A stretch of DNA of 64,000 nt from contig OX246690.1 in the NCBI GenBank assembly GCA_945909635.1, forward strand, positions 1,302,001 through 1,366,000. Reading direction: 5' to 3'. Positions 1-6,396 of this stretch are shown one piece after another. This DNA comes from Clostridioides difficile_A. Its GTDB lineage: Bacteria; Bacillota; Clostridia; Peptostreptococcales; Peptostreptococcaceae. The position numbers were made by a program, and so were the translations under genes. The notes beneath the pieces were generated by a model. It saw only the letters and a list, made by a program, of their open reading frames with translations, made no database searches and had not been told where the DNA came from. Every line of letters starts with the position of its first letter. Within the stretch, counting starts at the first letter, position 1.

Positions 1-1
1 A

Positions 2-133
2 GTAAATGCACTTAGAAAATTTGAGAGTGCAGGTGTAATAGAATCAAGATCATTAGGTATGAAAGGTACTCATATAAGAATACTTAATGATAAACTTACA
101 GATGAATTGAAAAAACTAAAAAACAATCAATAA
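2..133 (+). CDS. codY: CodY, C-terminal fragment (5' end outside the window)
   Basis: Only the last 43 codons are present, in the frame starting at base 2 and ending with TAA at 131-133. The fragment contains VNALRKFESAGVIESRSLGM, which is the recognition-helix end of the CodY winged helix and is nearly invariant in Firmicutes. CodY is the GTP- and branched-chain-amino-acid-sensing global repressor, which in C. difficile also restrains toxin genes. A strong terminator follows 25 bases later, so this is the end of its transcription unit. Identity is secure from the motif. The GAF sensor domain cannot be assessed because it lies before the window. Confidence 0.93.
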   Translation, partial: VNALRKFESAGVIESRSLGMKGTHIRILNDKLTDELKKLKNNQ

Positions 134-158
134 TCTATATTTTATAGGTTGAGATTAG

Positions 159-192
159 AAAAGGTATCTATTTCAAATAGATACCTTTTTTA
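159..192 (+). terminator. Rho-independent terminator after codY
   Basis: A perfect stem (AAAAGGTATCTAT pairing with ATAGATACCTTTT) is followed by a short T-run. It separates codY from the rarA-like gene. Confidence 0.9.
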
Positions 193-249
193 GACGAATT
201 ATTGAAATAATTATAGAGTAAGTATTTTAATCAAAAAAGGAGTGAGGAT

Positions 250-1515
250 ATGCCTTTAGCAGATAGAATAAGACCAAAAACAATGAATGATGTAATAGGT
301 CAAAGTCATATAATAGGTAATGGCAAAATATTGTCTAAGATATTACAATCTAATTTTTTACCAAATATGATATTTTTTGGTCCTCCAGGTGTTGGAAAAA
401 CCACAGTAGCAGAAATAATAGCAGAAAAAAGCAATAAAAATTTCTACAAAATAAATGCTACAAACTCATCTCTAGAAGATATAAAAAAGGTGATATCAGA
501 ACTTGGAAGTATAAATAATATAAATGGAGTTTTGTTATATATAGATGAAATACAAAGTTTTAATAAAAAACAACAACAATCAATATTAGAATTTATGGAA
601 AATGGAAGTATAACCTTAATTGCTAGTACCACAGAAAATCCATATCATTATGTGTATAAAGCTCTTTTAAGCAGGTCTACTGTGTTTGAATTTAAACCTT
701 TAGAGAAGTTTGATATAGAAAAAGGTTTGGAAAGAGCTATTGAAGTATTAAATGAAGATAGTTATATGGATATTGAATGTAATAAAGATGCGATTGAAGA
801 TATAGCTATTCTTTCTGATGGAGATATGAGAAGAGCTTTGAATATTTTGGAAATGGTAGTTTATTCAACCAAACCAAATAAAGATAATATAACTCACATA
901 GATTCAGATGTAATAAAGTCATCTACATTTAATAAGATTATAAATTATGATAAAAATGGTGATAGTCATTATGACATTTTAAGTGCATTCCAAAAATCTA
1001 TAAGGGGAAGTGACCCACAAGCGTCTATACATTATCTAGCAAGACTTATAAAAGGTGGAGATTTGATAAGTATATGTAGAAGACTTTTAGTAATAGCTAG
1101 TGAAGATATAGGTCTAGCTTATCCAAATGCTATTATGATTGTAAAGGCATGTGTAGATTCGGCTATGCAACTTGGATTTCCAGAAGCAAAAATACCATTG
1201 GCAGAAGCTACTATTCTTTTAGCTACATCTCCAAAATCTAATTCTGCATGTATGGCAATAATGAAAGCTATGGAGGAATTAGATAAAGAGTTTGTTAAGG
1301 ACATACCAAATAGTATAAAAGATGCTCATTATTCTGGTTCTAAAGATATAGGTAGGGGTTGTGGATACAAATATCCTCATAACTTTAAAAATCATTATGT
1401 AAAGCAACAGTATTTACCAGATAGCATAAAAGATAGTATCTATTACATACCACAAGAAAATAAAACTGAAAAAAATATAAAGAAATATTTAGAATATCTA
1501 GACAGTGATTTTTAA
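250..1515 (+). CDS. rarA: RarA/MgsA-type AAA+ ATPase (replication-associated recombination protein)
   Basis: A 421-residue AAA+ protein of the RarA/MgsA/WRNIP1 family, a clamp-loader-like ATPase that acts at stalled replication forks. Walker A is GPPGVGKT at residues 44-51. Walker B is YIDEIQ, ending near residue 102. A sensor-1 stretch (ASTTENP) follows, then the helical C-terminal tetramerisation region with the family's typical KDAHYSGSK and YKYPH stretches. The usual DEIH of the family reads DEIQ here. The ATG has a good ribosome site (AAAGGAGTGAGG). It stands alone between the codY terminator and a GNAT gene 30 bases downstream, with which it may be co-transcribed. The family assignment is firm; the physiological role in this organism is inferred. 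Confidence 0.9.
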   Translation: MPLADRIRPKTMNDVIGQSHIIGNGKILSKILQSNFLPNMIFFGPPGVGKTTVAEIIAEKSNKNFYKINATNSSLEDIKKVISELGSINNINGVLLYIDEIQSFNKKQQQSILEFMENGSITLIASTTENPYHYVYKALLSRSTVFEFKPLEKFDIEKGLERAIEVLNEDSYMDIECNKDAIEDIAILSDGDMRRALNILEMVVYSTKPNKDNITHIDSDVIKSSTFNKIINYDKNGDSHYDILSAFQKSIRGSDPQASIHYLARLIKGGDLISICRRLLVIASEDIGLAYPNAIMIVKACVDSAMQLGFPEAKIPLAEATILLATSPKSNSACMAIMKAMEELDKEFVKDIPNSIKDAHYSGSKDIGRGCGYKYPHNFKNHYVKQQYLPDSIKDSIYYIPQENKTEKNIKKYLEYLDSDF

Positions 1516-1545
1516 ACTGGACTTTATGTATCGGGGGTAGATATT

Positions 1546-2316
1546 ATGATTATAAAGCTTAATTCAACTTATCATAGTAGAGTTATGAAATACTTAAAAA
1601 GAGAACCTGAGTACAATTTGTTTATAATAGGTGACATTGAAAGATATGGATATGGACATAATTTTTTAAATATATGGGCAGACATAGATGAAAAGGGTGA
1701 AATAAGGGCAGTATTACTTAAATATTTTGAGTTTATGATGTTTTATTCTGATGGAGAATATGATGTTGAAGGTTTTTATAATCTACTTTGTAATACCAAT
1801 TATGAAGAAATTTCTGGGAAAATATGTGCTGTGGATGCATTAGCAAAAAGATTAGGACTTAATAATCTAAAGATAGTTGATTTTTGTAAACTTCAAACTA
1901 GAAAATTCTTGGTAAATAATAACTGTAATGAAAAGATTAAAAAAATTAGGCTTGGTAATCTTAAAAAGACAGTAAGGCTTTATGATTTGATAGATGAATT
2001 TCACAGCACTACTTTAGATAATTTAAAAAATGGATTGAGGACAGGTAGAGGATATTGTATAGAGATTAACAAACAAGTAGTATCCATGGCAAAGAGTACT
2101 TCAGAAAATAAGACTCATGCAATGATAATTGGAGTAGGGACGCATCCAAAGTATAGAGCCAAAGGACTTGCTACAAAGTGCCTTATTAAACTGTGTTCAG
2201 AACTCCTAAGAGAAAATAAAATACCTTGTTTGTTTTATGATAATGAAGAAGCTGGAAAGATATATAAAAAACTAGGATTTGAGAACATTGGAAAATGGGG
2301 GATTTATTCAAAATAA
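1546..2316 (+). CDS. GNAT-family N-acetyltransferase
   Basis: A 256-residue protein whose C-terminal third is a GNAT fold. GVGTHPKYRAKGLATKCL matches the acetyl-CoA pyrophosphate loop (R-x-x-G-x-A), and YKKLGFENIGKWGIY is the family's final strand. The N-terminal 130 residues are less conserved and probably form a second, degenerate GNAT-like half. The substrate cannot be told from sequence. Start ATG is preceded by a G-rich element (CGGGGGTAG). It lies 30 bases after rarA and directly before the iscR promoter, so it is the last gene of the rarA unit. Confidence 0.8.
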   Translation: MIIKLNSTYHSRVMKYLKREPEYNLFIIGDIERYGYGHNFLNIWADIDEKGEIRAVLLKYFEFMMFYSDGEYDVEGFYNLLCNTNYEEISGKICAVDALAKRLGLNNLKIVDFCKLQTRKFLVNNNCNEKIKKIRLGNLKKTVRLYDLIDEFHSTTLDNLKNGLRTGRGYCIEINKQVVSMAKSTSENKTHAMIIGVGTHPKYRAKGLATKCLIKLCSELLRENKIPCLFYDNEEAGKIYKKLGFENIGKWGIYSK

Positions 2317-2333
2317 AAAATTTCAAATTAATC

Positions 2334-2362
2334 TTGACAAAATTAGTAGGGTATAATAAAAT
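2334..2362 (+). promoter_or_regulatory. Sigma-A promoter of the iscR-iscS-iscU operon
   Basis: TTGACA at 2334-2339 is followed after exactly 17 bases by TAAAAT at 2357-2362. The spacing is ideal and the site lies about 65 bases upstream of the iscR start. Confidence 0.75.
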
Positions 2363-2393
2363 GATGTTGAAAGTAATTCCTACTAAATCAGTA
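2336..2393 (+). promoter_or_regulatory. Putative paired IscR operator overlapping the isc promoter
   Basis: Two related 13-mers flank the promoter: GACAAAATTAGTA at 2336-2348 overlaps the -35, and TACTAAATCAGTA at 2381-2393 lies just past the -10. They share AC.AAAT.AGTA, and the second is a near-palindrome (TACT-AAATC-AGTA) resembling the centre of the known Rrf2/IscR site. In addition, TTAGTAGG (2343-2350) and CCTACTAA (2379-2386) are perfect inverted 8-mers. Autoregulation by IscR is inferred from position and motif. Confidence 0.5.
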
Positions 2394-2425
2394 TGAATTA
2401 GATTTCTATATAGAGGTGATAATAT

Positions 2426-2872
2426 ATGAAGTTGTCTACTAAAGGTAGATATGGATTAAAAGCAATGTTTGAATTAGCATTAAATCAAGATAATGGACCA
2501 GTGTCATTAAAATTTATTGCTAAGAAACAGAAAATATCAGATCAGTACTTAGAACAAATATTTTCATCTTTAAAAAAATCAGGTCTAGTAAAAAGTGTAA
2601 GAGGTGCTCAAGGAGGTTATTTACTTTCAAAGAATGCTGAAGACATAACAGTAGGTGACATACTTGTAGTATTAGAAGGACCAGTTGCATTATCTGACTG
2701 TGTACTAGATGAAGATGTATGTGAAAACTCAAACATGTGTGTAACAAAAATAGTTTGGGAAAAGATGAAAAAGGGTATAGAAGATGTTATAGATTCAATT
2801 ACTCTAAAAGATATGATAAATGACTATAACAAAAATAAATTAGAAAATGATATAACAAATATTAAAAAATAG
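2426..2872 (+). CDS. iscR: Rrf2-family Fe-S cluster-sensing regulator IscR
   Basis: A 148-residue Rrf2 protein with an N-terminal winged helix (MKLSTKGRYGLKAMFELAL, then GLVKSVRGAQGGYLLSK). Three cysteines, C92, C99 and C105, have the CX6CX5C spacing that holds a [2Fe-2S] cluster in IscR. This separates it from the cysteine-poor CymR branch. It is the first gene of an iscR-iscS-iscU operon and so is expected to repress the operon when clusters are abundant. A clear ribosome site (GAGGTGAT) precedes the ATG. Cysteine metabolism control (CymR-like) remains a lesser alternative. Confidence 0.87.
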   Translation: MKLSTKGRYGLKAMFELALNQDNGPVSLKFIAKKQKISDQYLEQIFSSLKKSGLVKSVRGAQGGYLLSKNAEDITVGDILVVLEGPVALSDCVLDEDVCENSNMCVTKIVWEKMKKGIEDVIDSITLKDMINDYNKNKLENDITNIKK

Positions 2873-2889
2873 ATTTGGAGATGAATGTA

Positions 2890-4083
2890 ATGGAAAAAAG
2901 AAGATTGTATATGGATTATTCTGCAACAACACCTGTTAAAAAAGAAGTATTAGATGCAATGATGCCATACCTAACAGACTATTTTGGGAATGCATCTAGT
3001 TTTCACACATTCGGAAGAGAAGCAAAAGATGCTTTAGATAAAGCAAGAGAGCAAGTAGCAGACCTTATAAATGCTGAACCTAGTGAAGTGTATTTTACAG
3101 CTGGTGGTTCAGAAAGTGATAACTGGACATTAGAAGGTGTAGCTTATGCTAATAAAAATAAAGGTAATCATATAATAACTTCAAAAATAGAGCACCATGC
3201 AATACTTCATACATGTGAATACTTAGCAAAACATCATGGATTTGAAATAACTTATTTAGATGTTGATAGCGAAGGAAAAGTAGATTTAAAACAATTAGAA
3301 GATTCAATAAAAGATACTACTATACTTATAAGTATAATGTTTGCAAATAATGAAATAGGGACTATACAACCTATTAAAGAAATATCTGAAATAGCTAAAA
3401 AACATAAGATATTATTCCACACTGATGCAGTACAAGCTACAGGTAATATTCCAGTAGATGTTAAGGAACTAGGAATCGATTTAATGAGCATGTCTTCACA
3501 TAAAATCTATGGACCAAAGGGAGTAGGAGCTTTATACATAAGAAAAGGTGTAAGACTTCATAACTTTGTTCATGGTGGAGCGCAAGAAAAAAGTAAAAGA
3601 GCTGGTACAGAGAACATACCTGCAATAGTTGGATATGGAAAAGCAGCAGAATTAGCTAAAGCAAATATGCAAAATCATGTAGAGACTTTAACTCGTCTTA
3701 GAAATAAGCTAATAGATGGTGTGTTAGAAAGAATACCTTATACAAGAATAAATGGTAGTTTAGAAAATAGACTTCCAGGAAATGCAAACTTTGCGTTCCA
3801 ATTTATAGAAGGTGAAGGAATACTTTTATTATTAGACATGCTAGGAATTGCTGGTTCAAGTGGTTCTGCTTGTACTTCTGGTTCATTAGACCCTTCACAT
3901 GTACTTCTTGCAATAGGTTTACCACATGAAATAGCACATGGTTCATTAAGACTTACAGTTGGAGATTTTACAACAGATGATGATATAGATTATATATTAG
4001 AAAATTTACCAAATGTTATAGAGAGACTTAGAAGTATGTCACCACTTTATGATGATGCAAAGAAACAAGGCTTAGTAAAATAG
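2890..4083 (+). CDS. iscS: Cysteine desulfurase IscS
   Basis: A class-V aminotransferase-fold PLP enzyme that removes sulfur from L-cysteine and passes it to IscU and to tRNA thiolation enzymes. From the ATG at 2890 it has 397 residues. Lys205 in SSHKIYGPKG binds PLP, and Cys328 in GSSGSACTSG is the persulfide-carrying active cysteine on the flexible loop, in the positions usual for IscS. The frame is open to a TTG at 2875, but the GGAG at 2877-2880 is correctly spaced only for the ATG at 2890. It follows iscR by 17 bases and precedes iscU by about 50, so it is one operon. Confidence 0.95.
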   Translation: MEKRRLYMDYSATTPVKKEVLDAMMPYLTDYFGNASSFHTFGREAKDALDKAREQVADLINAEPSEVYFTAGGSESDNWTLEGVAYANKNKGNHIITSKIEHHAILHTCEYLAKHHGFEITYLDVDSEGKVDLKQLEDSIKDTTILISIMFANNEIGTIQPIKEISEIAKKHKILFHTDAVQATGNIPVDVKELGIDLMSMSSHKIYGPKGVGALYIRKGVRLHNFVHGGAQEKSKRAGTENIPAIVGYGKAAELAKANMQNHVETLTRLRNKLIDGVLERIPYTRINGSLENRLPGNANFAFQFIEGEGILLLLDMLGIAGSSGSACTSGSLDPSHVLLAIGLPHEIAHGSLRLTVGDFTTDDDIDYILENLPNVIERLRSMSPLYDDAKKQGLVK

Positions 4084-4136
4084 ACAGAGAGATAAAGCAT
4101 AAAAAATAGACATAAATTGAGTAGGAGGAAAAAATA

Positions 4137-4577
4137 ATGCAATATAGTGATAAAGTTATGGAACATTTTATGAATCCAAGAAATATGGGAGAAATTGATA
4201 ATGCAAGTGGTGTAGGTGAAGTTGGAAACCCTACTTGTGGAGATATAATGAAGATATTTTTAGATATAGAAGGAGATGTAATAAAGGATGTTAAGTTTAA
4301 AACATTCGGCTGTGGTTCAGCTATAGCAAGTTCTTCTATGGCAACTGAAATGATAAAAGGTAGAACTATAAAAGATGCATTAGAACTTACAAATAAGGCT
4401 GTTGCTGAAGCTTTAGATGGTTTACCACCAGTAAAGATGCACTGTTCAGTTCTAGCAGAACAAGCTGTAAAAGCAGCACTTATAGATTATGCTCAAAAGA
4501 ATAATATCCATATACCAGAATTGGATGGATATGTTATAGATGATGCTCATGACCATGATGTAGAGGAAGAAGAATAA
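4137..4577 (+). CDS. iscU: Iron-sulfur cluster scaffold IscU
   Basis: A 146-residue scaffold protein on which IscS-derived sulfur and iron are assembled. The three ligand cysteines are visible: C34 (NPTCGD), C59 (FGCGSA) and C103 (MHCSVLAEQA). The NPRNMGEID start is typical of the NifU/IscU N-terminal family. The C-terminus is an acidic, histidine-containing tail (DDAHDHDVEEEE) beyond the usual core. No iscA, hscA, hscB or fdx follows, so this is the minimal Firmicute isc set. A strong ribosome site (TAGGAGG) precedes the ATG, and a terminator follows. Confidence 0.95.
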   Translation: MQYSDKVMEHFMNPRNMGEIDNASGVGEVGNPTCGDIMKIFLDIEGDVIKDVKFKTFGCGSAIASSSMATEMIKGRTIKDALELTNKAVAEALDGLPPVKMHCSVLAEQAVKAALIDYAQKNNIHIPELDGYVIDDAHDHDVEEEE

Positions 4578-4647
4578 AAATAAGTGATTGTATCTTGAGA
4601 AAGTTTAAAATGATTTAAAAGAAGTATTAATGATATAATTAGGACAT

Positions 4648-4683
4648 AAAAAATAGCTGTTTGTAAAATGGCTATTTTTTATT
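4648..4683 (+). terminator. Terminator after iscU
   Basis: AAAAAATAGC pairs with GCTATTTTTT around a 13-base loop, with a T-run on the downstream side. It ends the iscRSU unit. Confidence 0.8.
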
Positions 4684-4779
4684 GCCTAAATTAAGTGTTT
4701 TAAATTGATTTAGAAGTTAATTAGTTAACAAAATATATCCATAAGATTCAAATAATAAAGATGATTATTTTTTTAGAAA

Positions 4780-4822
4780 ATAGAACAAGCTATATTTTAA
4801 ATAAGTACAATGCTTGCTCTAT
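4780..4822 (+). repeat. Inverted repeat upstream of mnmA
   Basis: ATAGAACAAGC at 4780-4790 and GCTTGCTCTAT at 4812-4822 are inverted copies matching at 10 of 11 positions, separated by 21 A/T-rich bases. They lie 46 bases before the mnmA start. It may be an operator or a leader stem; there is no T-run, so it is not a terminator. The rest of the 4578-4867 gap holds only the iscU terminator. Confidence 0.5.
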
Positions 4823-4867
4823 ATGATATAATAATAAGTAATGCAAAAGATGAGGTGAAATTTGTTT

Positions 4868-5947
4868 ATGAATAAAAAAGTAATGATAGGTATGAGTGGA
4901 GGAGTGGATAGCTCTGTAGCTGCATATCTTTTAAAACAACAAGGTTATGATGTCATTGGTGTTACTATGAAATTGTGGCAAGATGATGACGATGTTGAAA
5001 ATGAAGGTGGTTGTTGCTCTTTGTCAGCAGTTGAAGATGCTAGAAGAGTAGCAAATAAAATAGGTATACCATTTTATGTTCTAAATTTTAGAGAAGTATT
5101 TAAAGAAAAAGTAATAGATTATTTTATAGATGAATATTTAGAAGGAAAAACTCCTAATCCTTGTATAGCTTGTAATAAGCACATAAAATTTGATGATTTT
5201 TATAAAAAAGCCAGACAAATAGGTTGTGATTATGTAGCTACAGGTCACTATGCAAAGATAGAAAAGGATGAAAGTACAGGAAGATATTTGCTAAAAAAAT
5301 CTGTTACAGATAAAAAAGACCAAACTTATGCACTTTATAATCTTACACAAGAACAACTAGAACATACTTTATTACCAATAGGTGATTATGAAAAAGATAG
5401 GGTAAGAGAAATTGCTAAAGAAATGGGAATGGCAGTTCACAATAAGCCTGACAGTCAAGAAATTTGCTTTGTAAAAGATAATGACTATGCAAATTATGTA
5501 AAAAAACATTCTAAAAAACGTATTGAAGAAGGTTTTTTTGTAGATACTAAAGGCAATATACTTGGAAAACACAAAGGTATACTATATTATACAATAGGTC
5601 AAAGAAAAGGACTTGGAATTACTTTTGGAAAGCCAATGTTTGTAATAGATATAAATCCAATAAATAATACTATAGTTCTTGGAGACAATGAAGAATTGTT
5701 CAAAAAAGAACTTATTGCAAAAGATGTTAACTTTATATCAATGGATAAATTAGAAGAACCATTAAGAGTTCAGGCAAAAATAAGATATTCAGCAAAACCA
5801 TCACCAGCAACTATTCATAAAATAGGAGAAGATACTATTAAAATAGTTTTTGATGAAGCTCAAAGAGCAATTACTAAAGGTCAATCTGTGGTAATGTATG
5901 ATGGAGATATTGTAGTAGGTGGAGGAATAATCGAGAAAAGTTTATAA
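4868..5947 (+). CDS. mnmA: tRNA-specific 2-thiouridylase MnmA
   Basis: It activates U34 of Lys, Glu and Gln tRNAs with ATP and inserts sulfur to give 2-thiouridine. The PP-loop is GMSGGVDSS at residues 8-16. Catalytic cysteines are C99 (NPCIACNKH) and C200 (QEICFVKD). The ATG at 4868 gives 359 residues, the usual length; the frame extends to a TTG at 4862, but AGGTGA at 4853-4858 sits best for the ATG. It follows the isc genes, whose IscS is the likely sulfur donor. MnmH, encoded at 52983, acts on its product. Confidence 0.94.
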   Translation: MNKKVMIGMSGGVDSSVAAYLLKQQGYDVIGVTMKLWQDDDDVENEGGCCSLSAVEDARRVANKIGIPFYVLNFREVFKEKVIDYFIDEYLEGKTPNPCIACNKHIKFDDFYKKARQIGCDYVATGHYAKIEKDESTGRYLLKKSVTDKKDQTYALYNLTQEQLEHTLLPIGDYEKDRVREIAKEMGMAVHNKPDSQEICFVKDNDYANYVKKHSKKRIEEGFFVDTKGNILGKHKGILYYTIGQRKGLGITFGKPMFVIDINPINNTIVLGDNEELFKKELIAKDVNFISMDKLEEPLRVQAKIRYSAKPSPATIHKIGEDTIKIVFDEAQRAITKGQSVVMYDGDIVVGGGIIEKSL

Positions 5948-6039
5948 AAACATCTAAAAAATTTAAAAAATAAATAATAAAGTATATTAAAGTGGAATAA
6001 AGTTTATAAAATAAATTTATTGTATATGAAAATATAGTA

Positions 6040-6068
6040 TTGATTAATTTTGTAAAATTTAGTAATAT
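6040..6068 (+). promoter_or_regulatory. Likely promoter of the T-box/alaS transcript
   Basis: TTGATT at 6040-6045 and TAATAT at 6063-6068 are separated by 17 bases and lie just upstream of the T-box leader. The match to consensus is moderate. Confidence 0.5.
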
Positions 6069-6096
6069 AATTAGTATATTAATTAAAAAGCAAATA

Positions 6097-6357
6097 CAGT
6101 GATGAGGAATAGTAAAATATTTGATGTCTTACAGAGAGAGGGAAAATGCTGGAAGCCCTTAGAATATAATATTTGAAGCAGCCTTTTAGTAGCAATCTTG
6201 AACAATTTATCTTATGTAAAGAAGATATAAGTAGAGATTGACGGTAGTTACGTTATAGCTAAGGTTTTCCGAAGATATCATAATTTTTATGATAATTAGG
6301 GTGGTACCGCGATTGTCCTCGCCCCTATAAATTTATTTATAGGGACGAGGTTTTTTA
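6097..6357 (+). promoter_or_regulatory. T-box riboswitch, tRNA-Ala specific, controlling alaS
   Basis: The leader carries the hallmark T-box sequence AGGGTGGTACCGCG at 6298-6311, whose bulge pairs with the uncharged tRNA acceptor end. Upstream lie the purine-rich Stem I elements, and the 3' side of the specifier loop reads GAAGCAGCC. The specifier codon is GCA (Ala) at 6178-6180, in agreement with the downstream alanyl-tRNA synthetase gene. Uncharged tRNA-Ala should stabilise the antiterminator and allow read-through of the terminator at 6317-6356. The leader fills most of the 449-base gap after mnmA; the first 150 bases hold only the promoter. Confidence 0.95.
6317..6356 (+). terminator. Regulated terminator of the T-box leader
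   Basis: CCTCG-CCCTATAAAT pairs with ATAGGG-CGAGG and is followed by TTTTTT. It overlaps the region that would form the antiterminator with the T-box sequence. Confidence 0.92.
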
Positions 6358-6396
6358 TTTAAACGAAAAAATAAAATTTATTAGGAGGAACATAAT

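Noticed and set aside
2352..2357. TATAAT as the -10 of iscR
   Set aside because: Only 12 bases from TTGACA; TAAAAT at 2357 has the proper 17-base spacing.
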